From the NCBI GenBank assembly GCA_963575745.1, contig CAUYUJ010005725.1, positions 352,069-416,068 of the forward strand: 64,000 bases of DNA. Reading direction: 5' to 3'. Each line of letters starts with the position of its first letter. The stretch's first letter is position 1. The notes under the pieces were generated by a model, which had not been told where the DNA came from, made no database searches, and worked only from the letters and a program-made list of their open reading frames with translations. The DNA is from Prorocentrum cordatum (lineage: Eukaryota > Sar > Dinophyceae > Prorocentrales > Prorocentraceae). A program made the position numbers and the translations under genes. Below are positions 20,243 to 31,540 of the stretch, in pieces.

Positions 20243-20609
20243 TTGTACCCCATCTGGGAGAGGACCGGCCCTGACCTGACGATTTTTGACCGCTTCACTG
20301 GACTGCAGTCTGAGCACACAACGGCCCTGGATGCAGCAGCGAGCGAGACAGGACGGGAGACAGGGAGAGCAGGAGCAGGACGGAACGAGAGGGACATGGA
20401 ACAGCGAAGGAGGAACGCGAGGAACGAGAGAAACGGGAGGGCACGAGGAGGGCCCGGCCAGGGATCGGTGAGGTGCTCCGTCGGCGACCCTCCAGCGGGC
20501 TTGCGCACGGGGGGCAGGCGGGGAGGGTACGCAAGCACGCGCGCCCTCGCGCGCGCGTGCGGCTCGCCGTCACAGTGCCTCCGCGCCGTGGGATTCCGAA
20601 GGCTCCCCG

Positions 20610-20845
20610 AGGATCCCCCAGGGACTCCTCTGGATTCCTTCAGATCCCGAAGGATCTCGAGGGATGCCTTAAGGATTTCTAAGGACCCTTACGGATCCCT
20701 AGGGGTTCCTAAGGATCTCTAGGGATCCCTAAGGATCCCTGGGCGATGCGTAAGGATCCCTAGGGATTCCTGTGGATTCCCAGGTACCCCTGAGGATTCC
20801 TGAGGATCCCTCGGGGTTACTAAGGATTCCTAAGGGTTCCCTCGG
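20610..20845 (+). repeat. ~10-11-bp AAGGATCCCTA repeat
   Basis: About 20 diverged units of AAGGATCCCTA or GGGATTCCTG are tandemly arranged. The period is again close to one helical turn, as in the CCAAGA satellite. Confidence 0.8.
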
Positions 20846-21225
20846 CCTCCCAACGATCGGGGATCTACGGATGGGGGGTGTCCATCCTCAATGGGGGTCT
20901 GTCCAAAGAACCCCCATGGCCCACTGGTTGTATCCCCGAGTTCCACTTCTGTTCCCGGCGGCCCATTTTTGGGGGGAGAGCTCAGACACCGCTGCGAACG
21001 AAGTCCGCGGACCCCTCGTGGGTCTCCAGTCAAGCCACGGGCTCAAGTGCGTGCGCCGGGCCCCTCTGGGTCCTCCCCCCCCTCCGCGGGCGGCGCGCGC
21101 GGGATGTTGGACGCCGGCGGCGCGACGGCGGCCTCCCTGGTGGAGGCAGCCGTCTGCGCGGCCGTTCGGGAAGGCGCGCCGCGGCGGACCGTTGCAGTCG
21201 CCGCGGCAGCCGTGGCACGGCGGTC

Positions 21226-21816
21226 ATGGCTGTGCGGCGTGGCGACGGCCCGCGAGAGAGCGCCGCCGAGCAGGCTGCTCCTGCCGCAGCTCCGCGGCGG
21301 GGGCGCAAGAGGAGAAGGAGGAAGACCCAAGTCGCGGACCTGGTGGACGGAGATGTGAAGGGGCTTGTGCCGGCGGGCGGCTGCTGTGGGGGCGGCGAGC
21401 TGCCGCTGGCGCCAGCGCGGCGTGAGGAGACGGACGAAGAGGGCGGTGACGAACTTTCCGACACGGCGCCAGTCGCTGATCGGTGGCCGGAGCGGTGGCC
21501 AGACGACCCGCCTGAGTGCAAGATCACCTACCGGTGCATCTGGGCTCAGAGTCTGGCTGCCAAGGCGGGGCTGCAGACAGCTCGGCTACGCTTCCCATTT
21601 TTGTCTGGTTGGCTGTTCTGTGACGGGCGGCTCTGGGAGCCGAGGCCGAGATGGGATGGTGGGAGACAAGCGTGGGAATTCCAGGTGTCCAGGGGCCGCC
21701 AGGGTATCGTCACGCTCACAGGCGCGGACCTCGTCGGGTACGCGGCCGCCTACTGGGAGATCGTAGAGATGCCGCCGGCGTTTGGGCTGCCGCCCGATGG
21801 CCCTCACCGCCAGTGA
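21226..21816 (+). CDS. Hypothetical protein, 196 residues
   Basis: The frame is open far upstream of this ATG. I start at 21226, where Arg/Pro/Gly low-complexity translation gives way to a more normal protein. Residues 1-60 are Arg/Ala/Gly-rich with a basic RRGRKRRRRKTQ segment that could be nuclear-targeting. Residues 66-80 are acidic (EETDEEGGDELSD). Residues 90-190 look globular: WPERWPDDPPECKITYRC, FLSGWLFCDGRLWEPRPR and GYAAAYWEIVEMPPAFG. It ends in TGA. I recognise no family. It is the only intact gene-like frame on the plus strand in this part. No leader relic or splice site was found, so it could be a terminal exon. Confidence 0.45.
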   Translation: MAVRRGDGPRESAAEQAAPAAAPRRGRKRRRRKTQVADLVDGDVKGLVPAGGCCGGGELPLAPARREETDEEGGDELSDTAPVADRWPERWPDDPPECKITYRCIWAQSLAAKAGLQTARLRFPFLSGWLFCDGRLWEPRPRWDGGRQAWEFQVSRGRQGIVTLTGADLVGYAAAYWEIVEMPPAFGLPPDGPHRQ

Positions 21817-23210
21817 GCATGGTAGGGTGCATGGTGGAATTCGTGTACATCACCTATATTTCTTGTACAGGGCCCGTTCGTCAGTCGGAAAGCTGATACT
21901 TGGGGCATCTTGCTTCCTGGGAAGAGGCCGCGTCTTGCACCATCAGGCCTTTAATGTGCACATTCCGGCTAGGTCATCACGAGGGCCTACGTCGTAGTCA
22001 ACATACTTTTTTCGTGGGTCTCCAGACGTGTGAGATCGTTCCCCGCCCCATAATCTCCCCCAGGGGCCCAAAACAAGGAATTGCCCCCTCCCCCCCTTCC
22101 CCCCCCCTCTCCCCTCGCACGGACGACCCCCCGGGAACGCGTCATGGGCGGATCCATGATCCTCTGCAGAAGCCCTCATGAGGCCCAAAGAAGCCGCCGA
22201 AAGAAACCCACGTGGGTCCCACCACAGAGGCCCCAAAACGGTGCCCAAGCAACTGTCCCAGCACCGTGGCGCCCCCCCTGCCCGATCCGAGTGAATCTCG
22301 AGGCCCACAACGATTCAAAGGGGTCGGCGGCTGTGGCGTTAGCCTGTAGAGTCAAAAACGCCTGTCGGGGCGGACGAACGAGGTGGGGGGAATAGCAAAT
22401 GGCTCAGGTAGCGCATCGGCTGCACGCAGCCGGCTTCTCCGGCGCCTCCCGGCGCCAGAGGCGCCCGTGCACTTCGAGGACCGCGCCCGCGCCCCGCGGC
22501 GGGGCGCCGAAAGCAGCTGCACGCAGCAGGACTTGGCACCCCGCACCTGCCCAAGACGGAGGATGACCAGGTGAGCGTCTACTGATTCGGCGTTTCGACG
22601 TTGGGCGGAAGGGGGGGGGAGGGGGTGGGCGGTCTGGCTCGGGACCTCTGCTCGGTGCGACTGTTTGCGACAGGGCGTCCTGTGGGGGAGACTCCATCTG
22701 CCTGAAATCAGGCCCCAAAAACAACCAAGATCCACTCCATGGGGGGGGGGCGTGCGAGGGCCCGCGCCGATCGGCAAAACAACGAATAAAACAACAACAA
22801 CGACCACCAATTCATCCGACCCTTTCGTCCGACCCGTGACCAGAACATCACAGCTGCCAGCCCTGGCCGGGCCCACGGGCTGGCGGCAGTGAGCACGTGG
22901 CCTGCCTGCCCGCCCTGGAGGCGCAGGGCGAGGACGGCGCCGAGACTCAGAGGTCTGGTGTCTTGACGTTTCCAACGCGGTGGCCCTGGAAATCTCAACC
23001 TCTTCCCTGGGGCCGACTTCCCATCGGTGGCGATGATTTGACGGTCTCGGAGACAAGCGAGGGCCGTCCGAAAACTGCGACATACCTTCGTGGGTGTCAG
23101 GTGTCAGGTGGCTTTTTGGCCAAAAACAAGCCTCTGGCGGGCGGCTGTTCGGAAGGATCCGAGCGCCCCCATTATGTTGCATCCTCAGGGGACCTTGTCT
23201 GTCTCGTCGC
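21817..23210. other. Gene-free stretch
   Basis: Homopolymer runs (C at 22086-22110, G at 22609-22620 and 22741-22750) and GC-rich sequence. No credible exon was recognised. Confidence 0.4.
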
Positions 23211-23214
23211 GGCC

Positions 23215-23335
23215 CTATCCGCGTCGAATCGGTGTCGAATACATGTCGGACTCCTCGGACCCCGTGTGGAATCCGTGTCAAATTCACGTCGGATCCACGC
23301 CAAATCCGCGTCGAGTCCGCATCGAGGCCGCGTCG
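23215..23335 (+). repeat. Degenerate ~12-bp GTCGAATCCGCG repeat
   Basis: Around ten diverged units such as GTCGAATCGGTG, GTCGGATCCACG and GTCGAGTCCGCA. Confidence 0.65.
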
Positions 23336-23577
23336 GGCACAAGAAAAGACACACATTTTGGGGACAGGCGAGGTCCCCCGAAGATGCAACGCAACCCCCA
23401 GAGCGCTCTCGGCGAGGCTCCGCTGCTGGAAAGCGCCCCAGGGCCAGAAAACGTATGGCAAAACCTCTGACTGTAACTTCGACCCTCATGAGCGCGAGCG
23501 GCGAGGGCCGTGACGATCGAGCGACGAGGAGGTCGCCACGATCGGGATCGCCCCGGACGGTGGCGTCCAAGAGGGGG

Positions 23578-23765
23578 GTTCACAACAAGTGTGATAAAAA
23601 GCAATGTGATAAAAGCAAGTGTGATACAACAACAAACATGTAAGTATGATATAAAAGACGTGTGATAAACAAACAAGTGTGATGGAACAATTTGCTCGAT
23701 GTTTTATCACACTTTTTTGTATCACACCTGTTCAATTGTTTATCACACTTGTTTTTATGACATTT
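23578..23765. repeat. TGTGATAA cluster in direct and inverted copies
   Basis: AT-rich insert in GC-rich surroundings. About six copies of AAGTGTGATAAA-like sequence (23587-23683) are followed by three inverted copies (TTTATCACACTT) at about 23702-23750. GTGTGATAAACAA near 23660 pairs with TTGTTTATCACAC near 23737, so the segment can form cruciforms. Confidence 0.75.
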
Positions 23766-23769
23766 CTCC

Positions 23770-24840
23770 GAGGCATCCCTGAGATCCTGGCGACTCGATG
23801 TGTTCGAGCTGGACGTTTTCGCCCAATTTCGGGCCCCGGGATCCTCACAGATCGATCCGGCTCGAAACATGACGCAGAAAAATGGGGTCCAGGGTTCCAG
23901 TTGTGATTTTCACGATGTCTCAGTTTTTCGAGACGTTGAATCTCAGGGATGCGCGCGGCCCAGGGAGGTCCGGGGGACGTGTTGAAGTAAGAAAGAGGGG
24001 CATCGAGACCTGCGCGAAGTCTCTCAACCTACTGCGGTTGAAACGCAAGCCTTTTACGCTGGACTTCGTGTACCAAAGTTGGTGGGTTGATGGGTGTCCC
24101 AGCCTCCGTGTCTGGATTCCTGGTAGGAGAGACAGAGAGGGAGACACACAGAGACAGGGAGAAGAGAAAAAGTGACAGAGACCTGCCATTTTTGAAACCC
24201 TTTCCCCCGAAGATGGCCCACGAGACAAGGGGCCGCCCCCAAGAGGTCCCCCCAGAGGCCCCAGAGACATCCTCGAGAGGCCCCAAGAGCCGCCCTCCCC
24301 CCCCCACACCCCACCCGAGGGGCTCAAAAAAGGCCGCCACGAGGACCTCGAGAGACCTCCCAAAAGACCCCAACAAGCCTCCCAACAAGGCCTCTTGTCC
24401 ACGACCCCGTCTGGCCGAAGGCCACTAAACACTACATACCGTAAGGTCCGGCGGAAACATCGAAACGATTGAGTTTGGAGGGCCCCCTGCGGGCCCTGGC
24501 CGTGTTGCAACATCCGAGGGTAGTTGATGAGATGATCGTGAAAGTGAGGATGGTGGGATGGCCTGGGTAAGGCATGCTAAGAGGGGCCTCGCACATCCCG
24601 CCAGCCCATTCCATGAACTCTTTCGGGGGCACCTGGTAGCACGAGTGAGCGCTCCCGGCGCTAGGCCCACGCGCTTGACAACCCCTGGGACACGTAGCCG
24701 AATCCGGAGTGAGATGCGCCCTCGGGGCTGCGAAGTCCCCGTTTCGGCGCACCCCTCGCGCACGTCCTGTCTGAAATCAGTCTGGGGCGGGAAAAAAAAC
24801 AAGTGAGCAGCGCCTTCGTAGCTACGACACTGTCATTTCA
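23770..24840. other. Gene-free stretch
   Basis: A GAGACAGAGAGGGAGAC-type purine tract at 24128-24180 is the only simple repeat. A plus-strand frame with a LRLKRKPFTLDFVYQSWW segment (about 24030-24085) looks faintly protein-like but has no support. Confidence 0.35.
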
Positions 24841-24842
24841 GC

Positions 24843-25210
24843 GAGCGCCATCACGCATTTCCTGCTCCACACTCTTTTGGGACACGTTCTAATGCGACTG
24901 ATCTGCACTCCGAGGGCCACAACGGGGTCAGTTCTAGACACCCATCACGCATTTCCTGCCCTACGCTCTACTGGGACACGTGAAGACACGACTGATCTGC
25001 ATGCTCAGGCTCCTGGGACACGTCTGAAAACGAGTGGTTTGGGCCTCGAGGGTCCTGGGAGACGTCAACATACGAGTGAAGTGCCCTTTCATGTTGATGG
25101 GAGCCCCAATTCGGTACACCCCTCACGCACTTCGTGAATGTTGGGAGCTCAGCTGGCCCCCGAGACGGCTCCGTGGAGCCTCAATTCGGCACATCCCTCA
25201 CGCACGCCGT
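24843..25210 (+). repeat. Two short tandem duplications (98 bp and ~74 bp)
   Basis: CATCACGCATTTCCTG...TGGGACACGT...CGACTGATCTGCA occurs at 24848 and again about 98 bp later. GAGCC(C)CAATTCGG then CCCTCACGCAC occurs at 25101 and about 74 bp later. Confidence 0.65.
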
Positions 25211-25544
25211 GCCCCATGGACACCAGAAGGCCCTTAGCTGGCCTCCATGACCGTCTACCCAAGGGGCGCAGGTACGCCCGCAAGAAACATGGCAACGATT
25301 GGTACCGACCCTCGTCGAGACGATTTTCCTTGACACCCAGGGGAAGCAAGATCTGCGTGCAAGCTTCCCCCCCGGGGCCCGCCGTGACTCCCGCTCTGCG
25401 GGCTCCGTAAATTTGGGAGACTATGAGCTGTCAGGTTCAGATCGCTTGAGAGCAGATTTTGCCCCGAAACTCAAGAACAAGAAACGCAATCAAACCAAAC
25501 AAAAAGTTTAGTTTCTCTGGCTACCTCTTTTATATATACATGCT

Positions 25545-25585
25545 AATGTGTACATGTATATATATATATATAGATATAGAAATGC
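25545..25585 (+). repeat. (TA)n microsatellite
   Basis: ACATGTATATATATATATAG. Confidence 0.95.
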
Positions 25586-25589
25586 AATA

Positions 25590-26083
25590 TGTTAGATTCA
25601 TGTTGCATCATACATAATCGGTCGGCAGGACGGGGAATCGATCGTGCCCGCGGGCGCCCGTGGGTAGGGCCGCGGCCATCCAGCCCGGCACGCTCTCCGA
25701 GCTCCAGGGCCGCGCAAAGCTTGTCCACCTGCACTCCGCACGGGCGGGCAGGACAGAAAGTGGAGGCCACAGGCAACCACATGCGAGCCCTACCCATTGG
25801 TACGACAGACATGGGTACGATAAGTTCGTGCGGTGTCGGCACGCGCACAGCTGTTTGACACCGCGTCCATCGTTCAACCTTGAATAGGTCGTGGCCGCGA
25901 TCTTCCAAACTGACTTCCGTCGGGTCAAGTCGCGTCGCCGTGTCTCTCGGTGCTGCTGCGTCGCAGAATTCAACCTTGAACGCCTTCGCCAGCGTCGACG
26001 GCGTGCCAATGCCGCATGAGCCTTCCGGACGTAAAGAACGGGCACGAAGACCAAGAGCAGCTCCTGTTCACTTCGAACAGGAT
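25590..26083 (-). CDS. Putative coding segment, unknown product
   Basis: One minus-strand frame is open from a TGA near 26086 to the TA microsatellite. It reads GIGTPSTLAKAFKVEFCDAA, HDLFKVERWTRCQTAVRVPT and ELIVPMSVVPMGRARMWLP. The composition is balanced, unlike the neighbouring translations. The region just upstream (26300-26090) also has protein-like stretches in other frames, so a frameshifted relic is possible. No family is recognised. Confidence 0.3.
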
Positions 26084-26365
26084 TCACTGTCTGTGTCGCC
26101 GCGGCGTTGTCCCATAGAGACACAAACTCGCCTGCCCAACAATGTCACCTGTAGGTGTTGGACTACATGTGCTGTTGGGCATCTCACACATGCCGTTTGC
26201 ATCCATGTCGTGCCAAAACCCTGCAGGCAAACACTGCAGAAACGCCGGCAGATATTCAACATTCGACGGATGTCTGCAGCAAAAGGAACCCCAGCGGGGT
26301 GTCCGATACCCCAGCGTCGATTGGACCCGCAGGGGCAGGGATAGCCTGAACGCGACGTTGCATCC

Positions 26366-26575
26366 GGTCGGGAACTTTTGCTTAGCGTGTTGCGGCGGCG
26401 GCCCAGAGACACGCTATGCCTTGCAAGCGGATGGCGTGTCGCTCCGCTCCGCGGGGAGGGAGGTCGGGAAAGGCTCACGACTGAACGCCTAGGAGCTGGG
26501 ACACGGATAGCGTCTCGCGCCGAAGTGCGGTGAGCCAGAGCCAGCGGAGCGACACGCTATCCAAAGTTCCCGACC
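26366..26575. mobile_element. FB2 TIR element, copy 1
   Basis: The 210-bp element has ~28-bp terminal inverted repeats. The left end is GGTCGGGAACTTTTGCTTAG then CGTGT. The right end is GCGACACGCTATCCAAAGTT then CCCGACC. The interior carries GCGGATGGCGTGTCGCTCC and GCGGGG palindromic pieces. Copies are at 46751, 48175 and 55396. There is no coding capacity, so it is MITE-like. Confidence 0.8.
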
Positions 26576-26627
26576 GCACCTCAAAGCCTGAACGCGACGT
26601 GGCACAAGCAGCCTCGAACCGATCCGT

Positions 26628-26757
26628 GTCCCTAAGATCGACCAGCCCGAGACGATGGTCAATCTTAGGGGTGCCCCTAAGATCGACCAGCCGAGGCGAT
26701 GGCTATCCCTATCGCTAAGATCGGCAAGCCCAAGACGGTGGTCAATCGACCAAAACC
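26628..26757 (+). repeat. Three units of CTAAGATCGACCAGCC
   Basis: Units start near 26632, 26678 and 26716. The first also forms a hairpin with GGTCAATCTTAGGGG. Confidence 0.65.
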
Positions 26758-26759
26758 CA

Positions 26760-28335
26760 AATAATCCCCAAGGTCGGCATCGAGCCACGGTAAAACCAGT
26801 CAGAAAGAATGGGGACATGTTTCAGGCTGGCACCCATGCGTAATGGCACGCTCCAGGAAACCCTGCCTAAGCCAGCGGCGTCGCGCCCTTCCTTCCGATC
26901 CGCCAGCCCCCTGCCAGGCCCTCCAGCAACCCCCTCTGGCGGAACCCTCCCCGTCCTTGCATCCCGCCGGACGCCACTCGCCATCCGCCAGTGCCTCCCC
27001 CATCCAAACGAGACTCGCGGGCCTTCGAATCGTCGATGGTTCAAGCCTGCCGGTGGGTGGGCCGTGCCTCCCTGGACCGCTCTGAAGCCCTGCCGCACAC
27101 GGCACGGCCCCTCGGGTCTGGCGCGGCCGGCCTGAAGAAGGGCATCCCGTGCGCGCCAGGCCTACGAGCGCGGAGCTCGAGAGGGCCTTGGCACCCCTGT
27201 GGGTGGCCAGAGCGACGCCGCGAGGCGAGCCACCGGAGCACAACTGTACATCAGGAACGTGCCACCACCGAGCACGGCGATATGGGGCGGCCGGGCAGGG
27301 TCCTGGGCATGGGCTCGGCGGTCGGAGCTATCCCCCACGCCCGCCCAGCATCCCCAGGATCTTCCTAGCAGCGAGGTGGGAGGCGCGGGTCCAGGTTGCC
27401 CCGCGGAAGGAACCTTCTCTCCGGGCACCACGCGAGTGGCGCAAGCGCTGCCCTCGCTTGCGCAGTCTGCCCGACGCGGGGGCCTTAGCATCGAGCGCGC
27501 GAACGTCAACCCGTGAGCCCGGGCTCGGCCTCGAGGGGCGTTGCACAGCCAAGACTGCAACCGAGCGCGGAGGAGATGACGGGCGAATCGTGTCGCCGTG
27601 AACCCGGCGTTGGTTCCTGACTCCGTGCGGGTCGTTCGACCTTCTGGAGCGACATGCGCCTTCCGATCGGCCAAAGCGGCCGACTCCAGTGCATTGGCGG
27701 GCGCTCAACCCTGAACGCTCGCGCTGGGGTCGAACGAAATCTGGGCGTAGGTCCCAAAGCTTACGTTGATGCCGAGAGGAGCCCATTGGGAGTAACACCT
27801 CAATACCCCGAAAGACCTCACCGCGCTGCCCGTTACCGCTCGGTCTCTCACCGATCCGAGCAGACCGCACCAGCGACAGATCGTCAGATCGGCTCTTCGC
27901 CCCGCCCGATCGCTCCGCATCGCCCGATTAGAGGGCACTGACGGCGTTCAGCCTTGAACCCGCGCTAGGGACGCCGCCCACTCGACACTGCACGAATCTG
28001 ATGTGGGAAAGGGGGTCTCAGCCCCAACCCAAGAACAGAAAGCCACGCGGGCCACCCAACCCTACCATTCAGGCCGACAGGAGCCCGTCGGGAGTAGCAA
28101 GACGGCGCGGTGACGGATCGTGTGGTGACACCGAGATCCAACAAATAACCTCACCGCAAGGTCCATCACCGCTCGGTCCCCCACATAATAGTTCCTATAC
28201 CGCTACTCCCTGAACCTCTCCCAGGGGTGCGATGATCTCGATCAGAGTCCAGCCGTGGCGATGGGCAGCGGTATCGGCGAATCGATGTCTTCTCTTCCTC
28301 TGAGCACGGTTCCTCACCGCGTCGAGCATTCCGTA
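26760..28335. other. Gene-free stretch
   Basis: About 1.6 kb without recognised repeats. Overlapping open frames on both strands look like GC-rich noise. No domain was recognised. Confidence 0.4.
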
Positions 28336-28337
28336 CC

Positions 28338-28640
28338 AAGGGCAAGGCTTCGGGTTGCGCACAGGCAGCCCCCCCAGGTAGTATCTGGGCTGGCCTCAAC
28401 AGGCCCCCCGAGTAGCCCCAGCTGGCCTCACCAGGCCTCCCGGGAAGTCCAGGGCGGTCTCAACACCCCGCTGCCGCCTTCGGCGGCGCCCCTGGGGCAC
28501 TCCGCGCCCCGGGGCTGTGGTGCTGAGACCGCCCTGGACTACTCGGCGGGCCCGGGCCTGTCGAGGCCAGCTTGGACCCCTCGGGAGGGCCTGTTGAGGC
28601 CAGCCGGGACTACCTGGGGGGGGGGCGCTGTCTGGGACAG
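28338..28640. mobile_element. FB4 foldback element, copy 1
   Basis: The ~300-bp inverted repeat centres near 28498. The inner arms are CAGGGCGGTCTCAACACC and GGTGCTGAGACCGCCCTG. The outer arms carry diverged copies of CCCAGCTGGCCTCAACAGGC and its complement. A second, shorter copy is at 49985-50170 in inverted order, with the CGCAACCCGAAGCCT end shared. Confidence 0.7.
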
Positions 28641-28644
28641 GTCC

Positions 28645-29285
28645 GTATCCCATCGCGGTCTGGATTCCGGGGCGCGATCACGCGGGCGGGTGCGCGGTTG
28701 CACGGATACGTTCCGCGCGAGGCATCCGCGGAACAAGAACAGCGTATCCGCGGGGTCGCGGCCCAGGGGCCCGGCACGCGAGGCCGTGGACACCGATGTG
28801 TTTCGCCCACGAGTCTTCGTGTAACCCGAAGCCTCACCAAGCTGCAAGAGAGAAAGATGCCGCGAGGCCCCTGCGTCTTTGTCCCCTCGCGAAAATCAGT
28901 ATGCTTCGGTGTTGGCCCGGTGGTTCGCGCGCGTGCCTTTCGCATCACGAGCCAAGTGAACAGAGGTCGCGAAGCAGAACCGTAACCCCGATGGGGGTGA
29001 AGGCTGAAGGTTCACTACAGCCAAAGATGTGATGAAGAAGCGGACCTCCCAAGAAATCTGGGCCAACTGTCGATCCATATCTTGAGCAAACGCCGAGCCA
29101 GCCTCGCGCGCAAAGCCCCGTGAACTCGCAGGGGACTGAAGGAACAACTGGGCCAAATGAACCGAGGCAACGGAAGAACTGCTGGGCCAAGGCGAAGACG
29201 GGAGGCTTCTTGATGAGAGGCGCAACCATTTAGCATGGGGGGCACGGGTCCTGAGGGAAACGGGTCCTGGACCCTGGGGCCTTCC
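28645..29285. other. Unassigned sequence
   Basis: No gene or repeat is recognised, apart from a small GCGGATACG/CGTATCCGC pairing at 28700-28755. Confidence 0.4.
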
Positions 29286-29289
29286 CTAG

Positions 29290-29442
29290 AAGAACGAAGA
29301 CAGACATAAACATAAAAACTCGGAGGTCCGCGCGGATTTCTCGGATCGGCGCCGGGCCCCCCTTGCGGCGCCTCCGGCGCCGATCCGAGGAATCCGCGCG
29401 GACCTCCGAATTGTTATGTCTATGTCATTTTTCGTTTCCCTA
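29290..29442. mobile_element. FB1 foldback element, copy B
   Basis: The arms are GAACGAAGACAGACATAAAC...GGAGGTCCGCGCGGATTTC and the complement GAATCCGCGCGGACCTCC...GTTATGTCTATGTC...TTCGTTTCC. Between them GGATCGGCGCC and GGCGCCGATCC enclose a short loop. TCCCTA occurs on each side. Confidence 0.8.
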
Positions 29443-29768
29443 TTCCCCCAGGACAAGTTCTTCATCCTGAGCTGTGTTCTGACCGTCCCGGGGCCCTTGG
29501 AGAGGGCCCCGAGCGCCCGAGAGTGGCGATCCACCTCAGGACCCCTTTCCCTCAGGACCCACTTTCCCCATGGCGAGCTACATTCACGGGCCCTGGACGA
29601 GGCATGTGCACGAACGAGGGGGGACCAGGGGATGCATTGAAAGAAGAAGAGGGGCTGTGAGATGTGGGGAGATGGGCCCCCGCCATGATATCCACAGCCC
29701 CTAGCTATCCCCCCCCCTTGGCCGCTCCCGAGCTGCACTGCCCCGGCCGTTGCCGCCGGGGCCCCCAC

Positions 29769-29883
29769 GTCCTTGCTCCTCGCGGCCTCCCGCAGGGCCG
29801 CGCGCGCCGCGGCCCTCGCCTCCTCCTCCAGCAGGGCGCGCCGGGCAGCGGCGAGCTCCTGCGCCCGCGGGCCCACCACGACC
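29769..29883 (-). CDS. Putative exon, Ala/Arg/Glu helical segment
   Basis: The minus strand reads CCTTGAG|GGTCG (AG|G acceptor, phase 2), then RVVVGPRAQELAAARRALLE and EARAAARAALREAARSKD, ending GAC|GTGGGG (GT donor). AAG|GACG is an alternative GA donor. A G10 run follows ~60 bp later. It resembles the exon-like piece at 19001-19101. No function can be given. Confidence 0.4.
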
Positions 29884-30184
29884 CTCAAGGGGGCGCAGGC
29901 GGCGCATCTTCTGTATTCTGACACAGCGAAGCAGGTTCGCAGAACTCCCCCCAAAAGGGTGCTTGCACTTGGGGGTTCGTGGAGCTTGGCCTGGGTGGCG
30001 GAGGGGCGGCTCCGTGCTCGCCGTCGCCGCCTCGTCGCCGCCTTTTGAGATATTGTTGAGATGTCTCCATCTGGAGATTTGCTTGTCGCATGTTATGATT
30101 CTGGAGGAGTTGCATGCTTGAGCTTGCTCAGGACTCCTCAAGCACTGCTCCGACCTGGCACACTCTTAGATGTGGTGTACCCCT

Positions 30185-30365
30185 CGGGCAGCCCTACTAC
30201 TTTCCCATATACATACACATAGATGTAGTTATATATACATATATACACACCCATCGGAATCAGCGTTGATTCGTTCGCGTCTGTCGATTTCTCCCCCTTG
30301 GGAAGCCCTACTTCCAAAATATCAATGGGCATCAGCAGTGTTTCGTTCGCGTCTGTCCATATGAT
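30185..30365 (+). repeat. ~114-bp tandem duplication with embedded TA/CA microsatellite
   Basis: GGGCAGCCCTACT and GGGAAGCCCTACT, and the pair GTTCGCGTCTGTCGAT / GTTCGCGTCTGTCCAT, mark two units. The first contains ATATATACATATATACACAC. Confidence 0.6.
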
Positions 30366-30531
30366 GCTGGATTCCTTCTGCTGTCCTCCCTTCCCGCGGG
30401 CGCCTCTCCACTTGAGTCGCTCGTAGAAGCGCCGTATGAGCTACCGCACGGCAGTGGCCCTCCTTCGAAACTGATACGAAGGACGCGCGGTAAAGACGCA
30501 ACACCCTTGGACACCCAAGAAATTCCTGGCG

Positions 30532-30694
30532 GCGCGCACAAGGGGGTAGGGGGAGGGGGCGGAACTTCTTAGAAGGAGGCTGCTTCTTAGAAGGCGCCGG
30601 ACCTACACCTACAGACAAGACCCGCGCCATCTAAGAAGCAGGGGTGCTTCTAAGAGGCCTTCCCCCCTCCCCCATACCCCCCTTCTGCGCGTGG
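30532..30694. mobile_element. Foldback element with CTTCTTAGAAG motifs
   Basis: The left arm runs CGCGCACAAGGGGGTAGGGG to GCTTCTTAGAAGGCG. The right arm runs CCATCTAAGAAGC to CCCATACCCCCCTTCTGCGCG. The arms are about 60 bp each with some mismatches. Confidence 0.7.
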
Positions 30695-30699
30695 CCGAT

Positions 30700-31535
30700 A
30701 TTCGCTTTAGCGACACACGGAAAATTCCCAAGAATGCCGTCCTTGCTGAAGGCGCCGCGCCGCGCAGTCTGAGGGCGCCGCCAGTTCCAGGGGCATCCCT
30801 GAGAGGCCGGCCATCGAAAATGGCCGAGGCCGGGCCAAGGAGGCAAGGGCACAAGGGCTTTCCTTGGAAAGCTGTTTGTCCTTGTTCTGAATATTGGCTG
30901 TAGCCCCGAACGAGAAGAGTCCCGTGGCGCTGAGACCAAGAGAGTGTAAAGTGACTTGGCGTCGGTGGACGGGCTGGCCCCTTGCGACCGAGCGATGGAG
31001 CACGGCAGTTCCAGACTGGCGCCTCGGGCCAGGGAGGGCATCAGGGTGGCAAGGAGGAGGGCCAGCAGGAGGAGGAGCGCGGCGAGGAGATAGAGGAGTG
31101 TGCGAGACGCGCGGGGAATTATCACCAGCAGCACATGCGCCACGCCACCACTGGGGGAACTAGTGGTGCGAATCTCAAGACGAGAGGAGGGGCGATCGGC
31201 CTTGCACTGCCCCCGAGGGGCGAGGCTGCAATGGCGCTGCGCGGTGCGGATGGTCGCTGCTGCATTGGCAGGGAGATTGTGTGTTTGAAAACGAGGCCAC
31301 AGGATCCCCATGCGGGCGGCTTCTCCACATTCGCGTTCGCACTCCGCGAACCGCCGACGACCCGCCCTGCGACTCGCCACCGCCGCTCTGCAAGAAGATC
31401 GGCACTCCATAGCCATACTCTGCGAGAGCCTCCGGGCCCTCCTGGAAAAGCTGGGGCCACCGTGTGCCAGATCCACCTCTGGCAGCGCGAGAAGAACAGA
31501 ACTATATATGGAAATGCGATTCAAAACAAGAAAGC
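30700..31535. other. Gene-free stretch
   Basis: Open frames on both strands, but none with convincing protein character or splice sites. Confidence 0.35.
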
Positions 31536-31540
31536 ACACA

